Of a stretch of DNA of 64,000 nt, positions 22,043 to 32,332 are shown in pieces. Both the position numbers and the translations under genes were made by a program. The DNA lies in assembly GCF_964059035.1 (NCBI RefSeq), contig NZ_OZ060380.1, forward strand, positions 372,001 through 436,000, written 5' to 3'. Each line of letters begins with the position of its first letter. Position 1 is the first letter of the stretch. The notes under the pieces were generated by a model. That model was not told where the DNA came from. It worked only from the letters and a program-made list of their open reading frames with translations, and made no database searches. This DNA comes from Buchnera aphidicola (Periphyllus testudinaceus) (lineage in GTDB: Bacteria; Pseudomonadota; Gammaproteobacteria; Enterobacterales; Enterobacteriaceae).

Positions 22043-22219
22043 CTATTTAACTTGTAACATATAAGAAATTTTTTTAACCATACCAATAATAGATTTATTT
22101 TTTTTTCTTTGTACAGTATGATTAATATATCGTAATCCTAATCCCTTTAAAGTTAATTTATGTTTTGGAAGTATTCCAATACTACTTTTTATTTGTTTTA
22201 TAATCAAAATTTTTTCCAT
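22043..22219 (-). CDS. rpmD: Ribosomal protein L30
   Basis: This gene has 58 codons plus TAG, read directly. The family core SSIGILPKHKLTLKGLGLRYINHTV corresponds to E. coli [25 protein letters not shown] (given here in part: LPKHK, GLGLR, HTV). It is located between rpsE and rplO, its standard place in the spc operon, with 5 bases to rpsE. Confidence 0.95.
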   Translation of the reverse strand: MEKILIIKQIKSSIGILPKHKLTLKGLGLRYINHTVQRKKNKSIIGMVKKISYMLQVK

Positions 22220-22224
22220 AATTT

Positions 22225-22725
22225 TTACTCTAAAATTTCTTGAATAGATTTATTTCGTTTTTCAGCTATTTCTTTTGGAGATTTCATATTTAATAATCCA
22301 TTAATTGTTGCTCGAACAACATTCATTGGATTAGTAGAACCATATGTTTTTGCTAAAACATTTTGAACTCCAGAAACTTCTAATACGGCTCTCATAGCTC
22401 CTCCAGCAATTATTCCTGTTCCTTCAGAAGCTGGTTTCATAAATATTTTAGAACTTGTATAAGATTCTACAATAGAATGCTGTAAAGTTTTATTTTTTAA
22501 TTCAAAACTAATCATATTTTTTTTAGCACGTTCCATAGCTTTTTGAATAGCAAAAGGAACTTCTCTAGCTTTTCCATACCCAAAACCTACTTTTCCATTT
22601 TTATTCCCTACTACAGTTAATGCAGTAAAAGAAAAAATTCTACCTCCTTTTACAGTTTTTGAAACACGATTTACTGTAATTAATTTTTCTTGTAATTCTC
22701 CAACATTTTTTTTTTCATTTATCAT
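22225..22725 (-). CDS. rpsE: Ribosomal protein S5
   Basis: This 166-residue protein (167 in E. coli) has an N-terminal double-stranded RNA-binding domain ([24 protein letters not shown]) and the C-terminal domain ([18 protein letters not shown]). It contributes to decoding accuracy and the mRNA entry channel. It lies in the spc operon between rplR and rpmD. Confidence 0.98.
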   Translation of the reverse strand: MINEKKNVGELQEKLITVNRVSKTVKGGRIFSFTALTVVGNKNGKVGFGYGKAREVPFAIQKAMERAKKNMISFELKNKTLQHSIVESYTSSKIFMKPASEGTGIIAGGAMRAVLEVSGVQNVLAKTYGSTNPMNVVRATINGLLNMKSPKEIAEKRNKSIQEILE

Positions 22726-22738
22726 AAATCATTTTTCC

Positions 22739-23104
22739 TTAAAACCGAAGACCAAATTTACGAGCGGAATTTGCTAATGCTTCAATTCTTCCATGATATT
22801 TAAAACCTGAACGATCAAAAGAAACTCGTTTAACTCCTTTTTTTAATGCTCTTTCTGCTATAATTTTCCCAACAAATTGAGCAGCTTTTTTATTTCCAGT
22901 ATAATTTAAATTACAATTAATTTTTTTTTCTAAAGTAGAAGCAACAGCTATTATAGAATAATTATCAGAAGAAATAACTTGAGCGTACATATGACGAGAA
23001 GTTCTATGAATTACTAAACGAACTGACTTTAAAGATTTTAATTTAAATCTAATTTTTAAAGATCTTTTTTTTCTAATTTTATTTTTAACATTAAAACTAA
23101 TCAT
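22739..23104 (-). CDS. rplR: Ribosomal protein L18
   Basis: This 121-residue 5S-rRNA-binding protein (117 in E. coli) has [16 protein letters not shown], the [17 protein letters not shown] block and the C-terminal [20 protein letters not shown]. It sits 1 base downstream of rplF. Confidence 0.97.
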   Translation of the reverse strand: MISFNVKNKIRKKRSLKIRFKLKSLKSVRLVIHRTSRHMYAQVISSDNYSIIAVASTLEKKINCNLNYTGNKKAAQFVGKIIAERALKKGVKRVSFDRSGFKYHGRIEALANSARKFGLRF

Positions 23105-23105
23105 A

Positions 23106-23648
23106 CTATTTTTTTTTCGCCTCTTTTATTTTAACAAATTCATTAAAATAACGTATTCCTTTTCCTTTATACGAATCTGGTTTTCTATGAAGTCTTAAAT
23201 TTGCTGAAACTTGCCCAACTAATTGTTTATCTATCCCTTTAATTAAAATCTCTGTAGAAGATAATAATTCAACATCAATTCCACACGGAAGTAAATATAT
23301 AACATTATGTGAATAACCTAATGACATTATTATTTTTTTTACTGTAGAATTTTCTAAAGAAAACTTATAACCAACTCCAACTAAAATTAATTTCTTAGAA
23401 AATCCATAAGTAACACCTAATATCATAGAATTAATTAAAGATCGTACTGTTCCAGCTTGCATCCAACCATTAGAAGTAGAGTTTTTAGATTTAAAACTTA
23501 ATATTTTATTTTCCAAATTTATTTGTACTAAAGAATTAAAATCACGTTTTAAAACACCTTTCTTTCCCTTTACTGTGATATTTTTATTATTTAATATAAT
23601 TTCAATATCATCAGGGACAATTATTGAGCGTTTAGCAATTCTAGACAT
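23106..23648 (-). CDS. rplF: Ribosomal protein L6
   Basis: This 180-residue protein (177 in E. coli) has two similar domains. It starts [17 protein letters not shown], has [11 protein letters not shown], and ends with the rRNA-contacting [15 protein letters not shown]. It lies near the factor-binding site of the 50S subunit. The spc order rpsH-rplF-rplR is kept. Confidence 0.97.
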   Translation of the reverse strand: MSRIAKRSIIVPDDIEIILNNKNITVKGKKGVLKRDFNSLVQINLENKILSFKSKNSTSNGWMQAGTVRSLINSMILGVTYGFSKKLILVGVGYKFSLENSTVKKIIMSLGYSHNVIYLLPCGIDVELLSSTEILIKGIDKQLVGQVSANLRLHRKPDSYKGKGIRYFNEFVKIKEAKKK

Positions 23649-23661
23649 GACTTTCTCCTAG

Positions 23662-24054
23662 TTAAGAAACATAACAAACAATTTCGCCACCTAAACCTTT
23701 TTTCTTTGCTTCCTTATCTGACAAAATTCCTTTTGAAGTAGAAATAATAGAAATTCCTAATCCAGACATAACTTTAGGAAGATCATTTTTTTTTTTATAT
23801 ACTCTTAATCCAGGTTTACTTACTCTTTTAATGATTTCAATAACTGGTTTTCCTTTAAAATACTTTAAAAATATTTCTAAAGAAGATTTTAAAGATTTTT
23901 TTATAAAAAAATCTTTTATATAACCTTCTTTTTTTAATAAAATAACAATTTCTTTTTTAAAATTAGAAAAAGGAACTATTACTGAAATTTTATTAGCAGA
24001 TTGTCCATTTCTAATACGAACAAACATATCTGAGATAGGATCATGCATACTCAT
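23662..24054 (-). CDS. rpsH: Ribosomal protein S8
   Basis: This 130-residue protein starts at ATG 24054 ([18 protein letters not shown]) and has the same length as E. coli S8. A longer in-frame start at 24093 would overlap rpsN and add 13 atypical residues, so it is rejected. The C-terminal [20 protein letters not shown] is conserved. In E. coli S8 represses the spc operon at the rplE start; no clear mimic of its binding site was recognised here. Confidence 0.97.
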   Translation of the reverse strand: MSMHDPISDMFVRIRNGQSANKISVIVPFSNFKKEIVILLKKEGYIKDFFIKKSLKSSLEIFLKYFKGKPVIEIIKRVSKPGLRVYKKKNDLPKVMSGLGISIISTSKGILSDKEAKKKGLGGEIVCYVS

Positions 24055-24086
24055 AATATTTTTCCCAAAAATTAAAATTATATTTT

Positions 24087-24392
24087 TTACCAACTTGATT
24101 TTCTTAACCCTGGTATTTCTCCTCTCATAGCTGCTTCTCTTAACTTAATTCTACTTAATCCGAATTTTCTTAAAAAACCATGAGGTCTTCCTGTTAAGCA
24201 ACAACGATTTCTTTGTCTTGATAAACTAGAATCTCTTGGTAATTTTTGTAACTTTAAAACAGATTTCCAACGTTCTTTTTTAGATACATTAAGATCTAAA
24301 ATCATTAATTTTAATTGTATTCTTCTTTTATAAAATTTTTTTGACAAATTAATTCTTTTTATTTCTCTTGCTTTCATAGATTGTTTAGCCAT
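24087..24392 (-). CDS. rpsN: Ribosomal protein S14
   Basis: At 101 residues it is the long, zinc-free type, as in E. coli, starting [13 protein letters not shown]. The conserved part is [20 protein letters not shown], followed by [25 protein letters not shown] (in segments). It lies in the spc operon between rplE and rpsH. Confidence 0.98.
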   Translation of the reverse strand: MAKQSMKAREIKRINLSKKFYKRRIQLKLMILDLNVSKKERWKSVLKLQKLPRDSSLSRQRNRCCLTGRPHGFLRKFGLSRIKLREAAMRGEIPGLRKSSW

Positions 24393-24409
24393 TTTAATAC
24401 ATACCTTTT

Positions 24410-24952
24410 TTATTTATTCCGAAAAGGAAAATTAAATCTTGATAATAAAGAAAAACCCTCTAAATTTGATTTTGCTGTAGTAATAATAGAAATATCTAAT
24501 CCTCGAATTTTATCAATTTTATCATAATCAATTTCAGGAAAAATAATTTGTTCTTTAATTCCTAAATTATAATTTCCAAAACCATCAAAAGAACGTTTAG
24601 AAAATCCTCTAAAATCTCTAATTCTAGGCATAGCAATATTTATTAATTTATTTAAAAAATGCCATTTTCTTAATCCTCTTAAAGTTACTTTGCATCCAAT
24701 CATATATCCTTGTCTAATTTTAAAACCAGCAATAGATTTTCTAGCTTTAGTTACAACCGGTTTTTGACCTGATATAAGAGACAAATCAGAAATTGCATAA
24801 TCTAATTTTTTTTTATTTGATATCGCTTCTCCAACTCCCATATTTAATACAATTTTATTAATTTTAGGAACTTGCATTAAAGATTTATAACGAAATTGTT
24901 TCATCATTTTTGGAACTATATTTTTTTTATAAAAACTATACATATCACTCAT
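24410..24952 (-). CDS. rplE: Ribosomal protein L5
   Basis: The start chosen is ATG 24952 ([17 protein letters not shown]), giving 180 residues against 179 in E. coli. An earlier in-frame codon at 24979 would run into rplX and is rejected. The protein binds 5S rRNA. Conserved parts are [32 protein letters not shown] and [17 protein letters not shown] segments. Confidence 0.96.
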   Translation of the reverse strand: MSDMYSFYKKNIVPKMMKQFRYKSLMQVPKINKIVLNMGVGEAISNKKKLDYAISDLSLISGQKPVVTKARKSIAGFKIRQGYMIGCKVTLRGLRKWHFLNKLINIAMPRIRDFRGFSKRSFDGFGNYNLGIKEQIIFPEIDYDKIDKIRGLDISIITTAKSNLEGFSLLSRFNFPFRNK

Positions 24953-24966
24953 AATTGTATTCCAAA

Positions 24967-25281
24967 TTACTGTATACATAAATTGTTAGATTTAAAAAAT
25001 CTTATTTTTTTTCCTTTTTTAAATTTAAATCCTATTCTATCTGGTTTATTTGTTTTAGGATTTATTAAAGAAATATTAGAAACATGAATATAAGACTCTC
25101 TTTTAATAATTCCCCCAGATTGATTTTGAGATGGAATAGGTTTTTGATGTTTAGTAACCATGTTTATTCCTTCTACAATAACTTTTTCTTTAGATAAAAT
25201 TTTTTTAACAATTCCAATTTTTTTTTTATCTCTTCCAGTTAAAACAATTACTCGATCATTTAATCTTATTTTAGATGCCAT
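24967..25281 (-). CDS. rplX: Ribosomal protein L24
   Basis: This 104-residue assembly initiator of the 50S subunit has the KOW motif near the start ([16 protein letters not shown]). It also has [13 protein letters not shown] and the central loop with [14 protein letters not shown]. It lies in the spc operon between rplN and rplE. Confidence 0.97.
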   Translation of the reverse strand: MASKIRLNDRVIVLTGRDKKKIGIVKKILSKEKVIVEGINMVTKHQKPIPSQNQSGGIIKRESYIHVSNISLINPKTNKPDRIGFKFKKGKKIRFFKSNNLCIQ

Positions 25282-25303
25282 TGTTATATGAATACCTATA
25301 TTT

Positions 25304-25672
25304 TTATAATACTTCCGGAGCTAAAGAAATAATTTTCATAAATTTCTCTGTACGTAATTCTCGAGTTACTGGTCCAAAAATTCTGGTTCCAATAGGTTGT
25401 TCATTATTATTTAAAACAACACAAGAATTACTATCAAACCGAATTAATGAACCATCAGATCTTCTAATACCTTTTTTAGTACGCACTATAACAGCTTTTA
25501 AAACTTCTCCTTTTTTAACTTTACCTCTTGGAATAGCTTCTTTTATAGTAATTTTAATAACATCTCCAATATTTGCATATCTACGCTTAGAACCTCCTAA
25601 AACTTTAATACACATTGCAGAACGAGCACCAGAATTATCGGCAATATTTAATATAGTTTGCTCCTGTATCAT
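25304..25672 (-). CDS. rplN: Ribosomal protein L14
   Basis: At 122 residues (123 in E. coli), it starts [17 protein letters not shown] and has [15 protein letters not shown] and [15 protein letters not shown]. It is the first gene of the spc operon. Upstream, a 103-base gap to rpsQ holds a hairpin that marks the end of the S10 operon. Confidence 0.98.
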   Translation of the reverse strand: MIQEQTILNIADNSGARSAMCIKVLGGSKRRYANIGDVIKITIKEAIPRGKVKKGEVLKAVIVRTKKGIRRSDGSLIRFDSNSCVVLNNNEQPIGTRIFGPVTRELRTEKFMKIISLAPEVL

Positions 25673-25726
25673 AATATAATTTTTTCCTTTTTTTGTACAT
25701 TTTTTTTAAAAAACTATTTTTTATTC

Positions 25727-25764
25727 TAGAAAACATGAAGCTAAATTCTTTATCATGTTTTCTA
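25727..25764 (-). terminator. Hairpin at the S10/spc operon boundary
   Basis: A perfect 12-bp stem, TAGAAAACATGA (25727-25738) and TCATGTTTTCTA (25753-25764), has a 14-base loop. It lies 12 bases past the rpsQ stop on the minus strand and before rplN. A run of six T appears about a dozen bases after the stem. It coincides with the point where E. coli ends its S10 operon and starts spc, so it probably attenuates or ends S10 transcription. Confidence 0.6.
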
Positions 25765-25775
25765 AATTTTATTCT

Positions 25776-26030
25776 TTAAGAAATACATTTTTTTATAATA
25801 TCAACTAAAATCCAAGATTTTGTTTTTGAAATCGGTCTACATTCTTTAATAAAAACTTTATCTCCTATAGAACATTCATTTAATTTATCATGTACATGAA
25901 ATTTAGTTCTCCTTTTTATAAATTTTTTATAAATTGGATGTTTAATAAATCGATCTACAGCTACAATTATAGATTTTTGCATTTTATTACTTATTACATA
26001 ACCTTGCAAAAATTTATTTTTTTCTGACAT
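25776..26030 (-). CDS. rpsQ: Ribosomal protein S17
   Basis: This 84-residue protein, of E. coli length, has the OB-fold core [38 protein letters not shown] and [19 protein letters not shown]. It overlaps the end of rpmC by 17 bases and is the last gene of the S10 operon. Confidence 0.97.
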   Translation of the reverse strand: MSEKNKFLQGYVISNKMQKSIIVAVDRFIKHPIYKKFIKRRTKFHVHDKLNECSIGDKVFIKECRPISKTKSWILVDIIKKCIS

Positions 26031-26220
26031 TTAATAATTCCTTTTCAAACAAAAGAGTTTTAATAACAGAAATATTTTTTCTATTTATTTTTAATAAATG
26101 AGTTTGAGTTAATTTTTTAGAAGATAATTGCATACGTAAATTAAATTGTTCTTTAAATAAACTTAATAATTCTATCTGAAGAAATTTAGAATCTTTTTGT
26201 CTCAATTGTTTTGTATTCAT
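26014..26220 (-). CDS. rpmC: Ribosomal protein L29
   Basis: This 68-residue two-helix protein lies near the exit tunnel (63 in E. coli). The family pattern [20 protein letters not shown] is followed by [16 protein letters not shown]. It shares one base with rplP and overlaps rpsQ by 17 bases, the tightest packing in the operon. Confidence 0.95.
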   Translation of the reverse strand: MNTKQLRQKDSKFLQIELLSLFKEQFNLRMQLSSKKLTQTHLLKINRKNISVIKTLLFEKELLNVRKK

Positions 26221-26630
26221 TAATTTTCCGATTTTAATACAAATATTGTTTTTACAGGTAATTTTGCTGCTGCCAATTTAAATGCTTCACGAGCAAGAGA
26301 TTCAGAAATTCCATTAATTTCATATAAAATTTTTCCAGGTTGTATTAAAGAAACCCAATATTCTACATTTCCTTTCCCTTTTCCCATACGAACTTCTAAT
26401 GGTTTTTGAGTAATAGGCTTATCAGGAAAAATACGTATCCAAACTTGACCTAATCTTTTAATATATCTTGCAATACTTCTTCGAGCTGATTCAATTTGAC
26501 GAGAAGTTAAACGACCTCTTGTAATAGCTTTTAAACCATAAGATCCAAAAATGATACTATCATTAAAAATTAAACCTCTATTACGTCCTTTATGCATTTT
26601 TCTAAATTTTGTTTTTTTAGGTTGAAGCAT
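26220..26630 (-). CDS. rplP: Ribosomal protein L16
   Basis: At 136 residues, as in E. coli, it has [46 protein letters not shown] and the C-terminal [12 protein letters not shown]. It sits near the A site and matures the peptidyl transferase centre. It lies in the S10 operon after rpsC. Confidence 0.98.
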   Translation of the reverse strand: MLQPKKTKFRKMHKGRNRGLIFNDSIIFGSYGLKAITRGRLTSRQIESARRSIARYIKRLGQVWIRIFPDKPITQKPLEVRMGKGKGNVEYWVSLIQPGKILYEINGISESLAREAFKLAAAKLPVKTIFVLKSEN

Positions 26631-26645
26631 TTTAAAAAATTCTCC

Positions 26646-27344
26646 TTACTTCAGAAGTCTTTTGTTTTGTTTTAAAAATTGAACATTTAATGGAATTTTT
26701 TTAATTTTTGGCATTCCGCTTAAAATTTCTCCCTTAAAAATCCAAACTTTTACTCCGACTACTCCATAAGTAGTATGTGCTTCTAAAGAACTATAATCAA
26801 TATCTGCTCTTAAAGTATGTAATGGAACTCTTCCTTCTCTTTGCCATTCTGTTCTAGCTATTTCTGCTCCACCTAATCTACCACTAATTTCTACTTTAAT
26901 ACCTTGAGCTCCATTTCTCATAGAATTTTGTATTGCTCGTTTCATAGCTCTTCTAAACATAACCCGTCTTTCTAATTGAGAAACTATATTATCTGCAACT
27001 AATTTCGAATCTAATTCTGGTTTTTTAATTTCAGAAATAGTAATTTGAGAAGGAACTTGAGATATACTAGAAATTTCTTTTCTTAAACTTTCTATATCCT
27101 CTCCTTTTTTTCCAATTACAATTCCTGGTCGAGCAGTATATATAGTTACCTTCATAGTTTTTGAAGGTCTTTCTATAACAATTTTAGAAACTGATGCTCT
27201 ACACAACTTTTTCATAAGAAATGTACGAACTTTAAAATCGTTACTTAAATAATTAGAAAAATCTTTACTTTCTGCAAACCATATAGAATTCCATTGTTTT
27301 ATAATTCCTAATCTCATTCCATGTGGATGTACTTTTTGTCCCAT
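26646..27344 (-). CDS. rpsC: Ribosomal protein S3
   Basis: At 232 residues (233 in E. coli), it has [16 protein letters not shown], the KH domain with [18 protein letters not shown], and [13 protein letters not shown] in the C-terminal domain. It is part of the mRNA entry helicase site. It lies in the S10 operon between rplV and rplP. Confidence 0.98.
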   Translation of the reverse strand: MGQKVHPHGMRLGIIKQWNSIWFAESKDFSNYLSNDFKVRTFLMKKLCRASVSKIVIERPSKTMKVTIYTARPGIVIGKKGEDIESLRKEISSISQVPSQITISEIKKPELDSKLVADNIVSQLERRVMFRRAMKRAIQNSMRNGAQGIKVEISGRLGGAEIARTEWQREGRVPLHTLRADIDYSSLEAHTTYGVVGVKVWIFKGEILSGMPKIKKIPLNVQFLKQNKRLLK

Positions 27345-27366
27345 TATTGTATTATCTCCAAAATTT

Positions 27367-27696
27367 TTAATCTGAAACTACAATTGTAATATGACTAGTA
27401 CGTTTTAAAATTTGATCTGCTTTTCCTTTAGCTCTAGGCATCATTCGCTTCATAGTTGGACCTTCATCTATTAAAATTTGACTAATTTTTAATAGATCTA
27501 TATCTAATCCTTTATTATTTTCTGCATTAGAAATAGCAGATTCAAGTACTTTTTTTATTAAAAACGATGCTTTTTTATTAGAAAAATTTAAAATATCTAA
27601 AGCTTTATCAACTTTTTTTCCACGTATTAAGTCTGCTACTAATCTTAATTTTTGAGCAGAAGAACGAGCTTTTTTATATTTTGCTACAATATTCAC
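27367..27696 (-). CDS. rplV: Ribosomal protein L22
   Basis: At 109 residues (110 in E. coli), the N-terminus is [20 protein letters not shown]. The beta-hairpin that lines the exit tunnel is [20 protein letters not shown]. The C-terminus [11 protein letters not shown] is conserved. It lies in the S10 operon. Confidence 0.98.
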   Translation of the reverse strand: MNIVAKYKKARSSAQKLRLVADLIRGKKVDKALDILNFSNKKASFLIKKVLESAISNAENNKGLDIDLLKISQILIDEGPTMKRMMPRAKGKADQILKRTSHITIVVSD

Positions 27697-27721
27697 AAAT
27701 TTATCCTATTTTTTAAAAAAT

Positions 27722-28000
27722 TTAACGTTTTTTTATTTTTCTATCAGCTGAATGTCCTCTATAAGTTCTAGTTAAAGAAAACTCTCCTAATTTATGACCA
27801 ACCATTTCATCTGTAATAAAAACAGGAATATGTTGTTTTCCATTATGTATAGAAATTGTTAATCCTATCATATTTGGAAAAATTGTAGAACGTCTAGACC
27901 AAGTTTTAATAGGTCTTTTATCTTTTTTCAAAATTGCTAATTCTATTTTTTTTAATAAACTTTCATCAATAAACGGTCCTTTTTTCAAAGATCGAGGCAT
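27722..28000 (-). CDS. rpsS: Ribosomal protein S19
   Basis: At 92 residues, as in E. coli, it has [52 protein letters not shown]. It lies in the 30S head and contacts A-site tRNA. It sits between rplB and rplV. Confidence 0.98.
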   Translation of the reverse strand: MPRSLKKGPFIDESLLKKIELAILKKDKRPIKTWSRRSTIFPNMIGLTISIHNGKQHIPVFITDEMVGHKLGEFSLTRTYRGHSADRKIKKR

Positions 28001-28018
28001 AAAATATCCTATGTTAAA

Positions 28019-28840
28019 TTATTTTTTACGAGAACGTATAATAAATTTTTTAGTTCTTTTATTTTTTCTAGTTTTTTTACCCTTAGTTTGAACTCCCCAA
28101 GGTGTAACTGGATGTTTTCCAAAATTTCTACCTTCACCTCCACCATGAGGATGATCTACAGGATTCATGGCAGTGCCTCGTACAGTAGGTCTAATTCCTC
28201 TCCAACATGATGCACCTGCTTTTCCTAAAACTTTTAACATATGCTCAGAATTTCCAACTTCACCAATCGTAGCTCTACAACAAGATAAAATTTTTCTCAT
28301 TTCACCCGAACGCATACGAACATTAATATAATTTAATTCTTTAGAAATAATTTGTAAATAACTTCCAGCTGAACGTGCAAGTTGACCACCTTTTCCAGGT
28401 TTTAACTCAACATTATGAATTAATGAGCCAACTGGAATTTTATACATTGGTAATGAATTTCCTATCTTTATTTTTGAATTTATTCCAGAACAAATTTTAG
28501 ATCCTATTTTAAGCCCCTTTGGTGCTAAAATATAATTATATTCACCATCTTTATATAAAATCAATGCAATATTTGATGAACGATTCGGATCATATTCTAA
28601 ACGTATTACAGTTGCTAAAATATTATCTTTATTTCTTTTAAAATCTATAATACGATATAATTTTTTATGACCTCCACCTATATGTCTTGTAGTAATTCTA
28701 CCTTGATTATTTCTTCCCCCGCTTTTATTTTTTTTTTGTAATAATTTAGAAAAAGGTTTACCTTTATATAAATCTGAATTAACTACTTTTATTACATGCC
28801 TTCGACCAGGAGATGTGGGTTTACATTTTATAATTGCCAT
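28019..28840 (-). CDS. rplB: Ribosomal protein L2
   Basis: This 273-residue protein, of E. coli length, is needed for subunit association and peptidyl transfer. It has [28 protein letters not shown], and the C-terminal [20 protein letters not shown] with the conserved His. It is the most conserved protein of the S10 operon here. Confidence 0.98.
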   Translation of the reverse strand: MAIIKCKPTSPGRRHVIKVVNSDLYKGKPFSKLLQKKNKSGGRNNQGRITTRHIGGGHKKLYRIIDFKRNKDNILATVIRLEYDPNRSSNIALILYKDGEYNYILAPKGLKIGSKICSGINSKIKIGNSLPMYKIPVGSLIHNVELKPGKGGQLARSAGSYLQIISKELNYINVRMRSGEMRKILSCCRATIGEVGNSEHMLKVLGKAGASCWRGIRPTVRGTAMNPVDHPHGGGEGRNFGKHPVTPWGVQTKGKKTRKNKRTKKFIIRSRKK

Positions 28841-28861
28841 AAACTATTCTCTAATATATTC

Positions 28862-29161
28862 TTAACTGTTAGTTAAAAAATCTAAATTTTGATTTTCTTG
28901 AAAAAATATATAAGCTTTTTTCCAAGATTTTGGTTTAGTAAGATTTTTTCCTTTTTTTTTAATTTTACCTTTCACATTTAATAAATTTACTTTTTTAACT
29001 TTTATTTGAAACATTTTTGATACAGATATTTTAATTTCACGTTTTGTAGAATTTTTATGAACTTTAAAAATCATTACATTATTTTTTTCTTTACATTGAT
29101 TAGATTTTTCAGAAATATGTATAGAACGTATTGTTTTAAATAAAAAGTTTTTATGTATCAT
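28862..29161 (-). CDS. rplW: Ribosomal protein L23
   Basis: At 99 residues (100 in E. coli), it has the IHISEKSNQ and [15 protein letters not shown] segments, and the loop before [12 protein letters not shown] that docks SRP and trigger factor at the exit tunnel. It overlaps the rplD stop by 4 bases (ATGA). It is noticeably more diverged than the other S10 proteins. Confidence 0.95.
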   Translation of the reverse strand: MIHKNFLFKTIRSIHISEKSNQCKEKNNVMIFKVHKNSTKREIKISVSKMFQIKVKKVNLLNVKGKIKKKGKNLTKPKSWKKAYIFFQENQNLDFLTNS

Positions 29162-29763
29162 AAAAGTTTTTCCTCTATATTTTTTAAAGCTTTTAATGTT
29201 ATTAAAACATAAGAATGATGTAATAAAATTAGAGGATGAAGAAATTTTAAACTAATTGCTGTTACTTTATATAAATTTCTAGAAGCTAATAAAATATTTT
29301 TATCCAAAATTTTTTGTATAATTAAAGCATTTGTTAAATTTAAAATTTTTAATTCCTGTAACAATTTTTTTGTTTTTGGATAATCTATATTAAATTTTTT
29401 TAAAACTATTAACTTTTTTTTTTTTATCAATTCAGAAAAAATACACTTTAAAGCGCCTCTATACATTTTTTTATTAATTTTTTTCTTATAACTTTTAGGT
29501 TTTGCAGCAAAAGTTACACCACCCGATCTCCAAATAGGACTTCGAATAGATCCAACACGTGCTCTTCCGGTTCCCTTTTGACGCCAAGGTTTTTTTCCAG
29601 AACCAGAAACTTCAGCGCGACTTTTTTGAGCTTTTGTTCCTTTTCTTTGAGAAGAGGAATAAGATTTTAATACCTGATGCACTAAAAATTTATTAAATTT
29701 ACAACCAAAAACAGACTTAGAAATCTTAATAACTTCCTGTGTATCTTTTAATATTAATTCCAT
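29158..29763 (-). CDS. rplD: Ribosomal protein L4
   Basis: At 201 residues, as in E. coli, it has the tunnel loop with [20 protein letters not shown] followed by [19 protein letters not shown], which is strongly conserved. The second half is diverged and lysine-rich. In E. coli L4 also represses its own S10 operon through the rpsJ leader; whether that survives here is unclear. Confidence 0.97.
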   Translation of the reverse strand: MELILKDTQEVIKISKSVFGCKFNKFLVHQVLKSYSSSQRKGTKAQKSRAEVSGSGKKPWRQKGTGRARVGSIRSPIWRSGGVTFAAKPKSYKKKINKKMYRGALKCIFSELIKKKKLIVLKKFNIDYPKTKKLLQELKILNLTNALIIQKILDKNILLASRNLYKVTAISLKFLHPLILLHHSYVLITLKALKNIEEKLL

Positions 29764-29774
29764 TAATATACTCC

Positions 29775-30407
29775 TTAATTCTTTTTAATAGCAGGTTTAA
29801 TAATTAAATCTCCACCTAATGCTCCAGGAACAGATCCTTTTATTAAAATATAATTATTTTTTTTATTAATTTTCATAACTAATAAACTTTGTATAGTAAT
29901 TTTTTTATTTCCTAAATGACCAGCCATTTTTTTGCCTTTAAAAACTCTACCTGGAGTTTGATTTTGCCCGATAGAACCAGGAGCTCGATGAGATAAAGAA
30001 TTTCCATGAGAAGCATCTTGTGAAGAAAAATTCCAACGTTTAATAGTTCCAGAAAAACCTTTTCCTTTTGAAAATCCAGTTATATCAACTTTTTTAATGT
30101 TCTTAAAAAAATCAACATCAATAATTTGACCTACAGAAAATTTGTTCTCTAAAGATACTTTAAATTCCCATAAACCACGACCAGGAACAATGTTATTTTT
30201 TTTAAAATGACCTAATTCTGGTTTATTTAAAGAATGTATTTTTTTTATTCCTGTTGTCAACTGAACCATAAAAAATTTTTTAAAAATTTTGTTTTTAATT
30301 TGAGTTATTCTATTCTCAGTAATTTCAATAGCAGTTACAGGAGTAGAATGCCCTTCTTTATTAAAAATTCTCGTCATACCAATTTTTTTACCCACTAATC
30401 CAAGCAC
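29775..30407 (-). CDS. rplC: Ribosomal protein L3
   Basis: At 210 residues (209 in E. coli), it starts [15 protein letters not shown]. It has the [19 protein letters not shown] block, the [20 protein letters not shown] loop with the Gln that is methylated in E. coli, and [14 protein letters not shown]. It is an assembly initiator of the 50S subunit. Confidence 0.97.
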   Translation of the reverse strand: MLGLVGKKIGMTRIFNKEGHSTPVTAIEITENRITQIKNKIFKKFFMVQLTTGIKKIHSLNKPELGHFKKNNIVPGRGLWEFKVSLENKFSVGQIIDVDFFKNIKKVDITGFSKGKGFSGTIKRWNFSSQDASHGNSLSHRAPGSIGQNQTPGRVFKGKKMAGHLGNKKITIQSLLVMKINKKNNYILIKGSVPGALGGDLIIKPAIKKN

Positions 30408-30438
30408 AATTATTTATTAACTCCTTTAAGTTAAATTA

Positions 30439-30913
<475 letters not shown>

Positions 30914-31025
30914 AAACAAAATTTTTTACAAACTAATACTAAATATTATATTCTAAATATATATATATTATTATTTTTTTTTTATATTTTTTTTTAATAA
31001 AAATATAATTAAAAATTGTGAATAA

Positions 31026-31065
31026 TAAAAATTTCAATCAAGAAAAGAAGAATCTTTTCTTGATT
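31026..31065 (-). terminator. Terminator after tuf
   Basis: A perfect 12-bp stem, AATCAAGAAAAG (31036-31047) and CTTTTCTTGATT (31054-31065), has a 6-base loop. On the minus strand it is followed by GAAATTTTTATT. It lies about 36 bases past the tuf stop and closes the str operon before the S10 promoter region. Confidence 0.75.
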
Positions 31066-31101
31066 ATTATAATAAATATTATATTCTTTTTATATATTAA
31101 T

Positions 31102-32286
31102 TTAACTAATAACTTTAGAAACGACTCCTGCTCCAACCGTTCTTCCACCTTCTCTAATTGCAAATCTTAAACCATCAGACATCGCTACAGGATGTATTAA
31201 AGTTACTGTAATTTTTATATTATCTCCTGGCATAACCATTTCAACATCACTAGGTAACTCAACAAAACCAGTAACATCTGTTGTTCTAAAATAAAATTGA
31301 GGTCTATATCCTTTAAAAAAAGGTGTATGTCTTCCTCCTTCTTCTTTAGATAAAACATATACTTCAGATTCAAATTTTATATGAGGTAAAATACTTCCTG
31401 GTTTAGACAATACTTGCCCTCTTTCTATATCATCTCTTTTAGTTCCTCTTAATAAAACTCCAATATTTTCTCCAGCTCTACCTTCGTCTAATAATTTTCT
31501 AAACATTTCTACACCAGTACAAATAGTTTTTGTAGTAGGTTTTATACCAACTATTTCAACTTCTTCTCCAACTTTTATAATTCCTCTCTCTACTCTTCCA
31601 GTAACAACAGTTCCTCTTCCAGAAATAGAAAAAACATCTTCTATAGGCAATAAAAATGGTTCATCTATTGATCTTTTTGGTTCTGGAATATAAGTATCTA
31701 ATGTATTAGCTAAATCAATTATTTTCTCTTCCCATTTTGAATCTCCTTCTAAAGCTTTTAAAGCGGAACCTCTAATAATTGGAGTATCATCACCTGGAAA
31801 TTCATATTGAGTTAATAAATCTCTTACTTCCATTTCTACTAATTCTAATAACTCTTCATCATCAACCATGTCGCATTTATTTAAAAATACAACTATATAA
31901 GGAACTCCTACTTGTCTTCCAAGTAAAATATGTTCTCTAGTTTGAGGCATTGGACCATCAGTAGCAGCAACAACTAATATTGCTCCATCCATTTGAGCTG
32001 CTCCAGTAATCATATTTTTAATATAGTCTGCATGACCTGGACAATCAACATGAGCATAATGTCTATTTTTTGTATCATATTCAACATGCGAAGTGTTAAT
32101 TGTAATTCCTCGAGCTTTTTCTTCTGGAGCGTTATCTATTTGATCAAAAGCACGAGCAGATCCGCCATAAGTTTTTGATAAAACAGTAGTAATAGCTGCT
32201 GTTAAAGTAGTTTTTCCATGATCTACATGACCTATTGTTCCAACGTTAATATGAACTTTTGAACGTTTAAATTTTTCTTTTGACAT
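31102..32286 (-). CDS. tuf: Elongation factor Tu
   Basis: At 394 residues, as in E. coli, the G domain has GHVDHGKT at 19-26, DCPGHADY and NKCDMVD. Domains II and III follow, with the conserved [20 protein letters not shown] segments. It delivers aminoacyl-tRNA to the A site. It is the last gene of rpsL-rpsG-fusA-tuf. No second copy is in this window. The base composition is markedly less AT-shifted than in neighbouring metabolic genes. Confidence 0.98.
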   Translation of the reverse strand: MSKEKFKRSKVHINVGTIGHVDHGKTTLTAAITTVLSKTYGGSARAFDQIDNAPEEKARGITINTSHVEYDTKNRHYAHVDCPGHADYIKNMITGAAQMDGAILVVAATDGPMPQTREHILLGRQVGVPYIVVFLNKCDMVDDEELLELVEMEVRDLLTQYEFPGDDTPIIRGSALKALEGDSKWEEKIIDLANTLDTYIPEPKRSIDEPFLLPIEDVFSISGRGTVVTGRVERGIIKVGEEVEIVGIKPTTKTICTGVEMFRKLLDEGRAGENIGVLLRGTKRDDIERGQVLSKPGSILPHIKFESEVYVLSKEEGGRHTPFFKGYRPQFYFRTTDVTGFVELPSDVEMVMPGDNIKITVTLIHPVAMSDGLRFAIREGGRTVGAGVVSKVIS

Positions 32287-32332
32287 AATTTAACCTTGTA
32301 ATAAAAATTAAAATTTTATATTTTTCAAAAAA

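Noticed and set aside
23662..24093. Longer rpsH and rplE starts (24093 and 24979)
   Set aside because: They overlap upstream genes and add residues absent from the families; internal ATGs fit the E. coli lengths.
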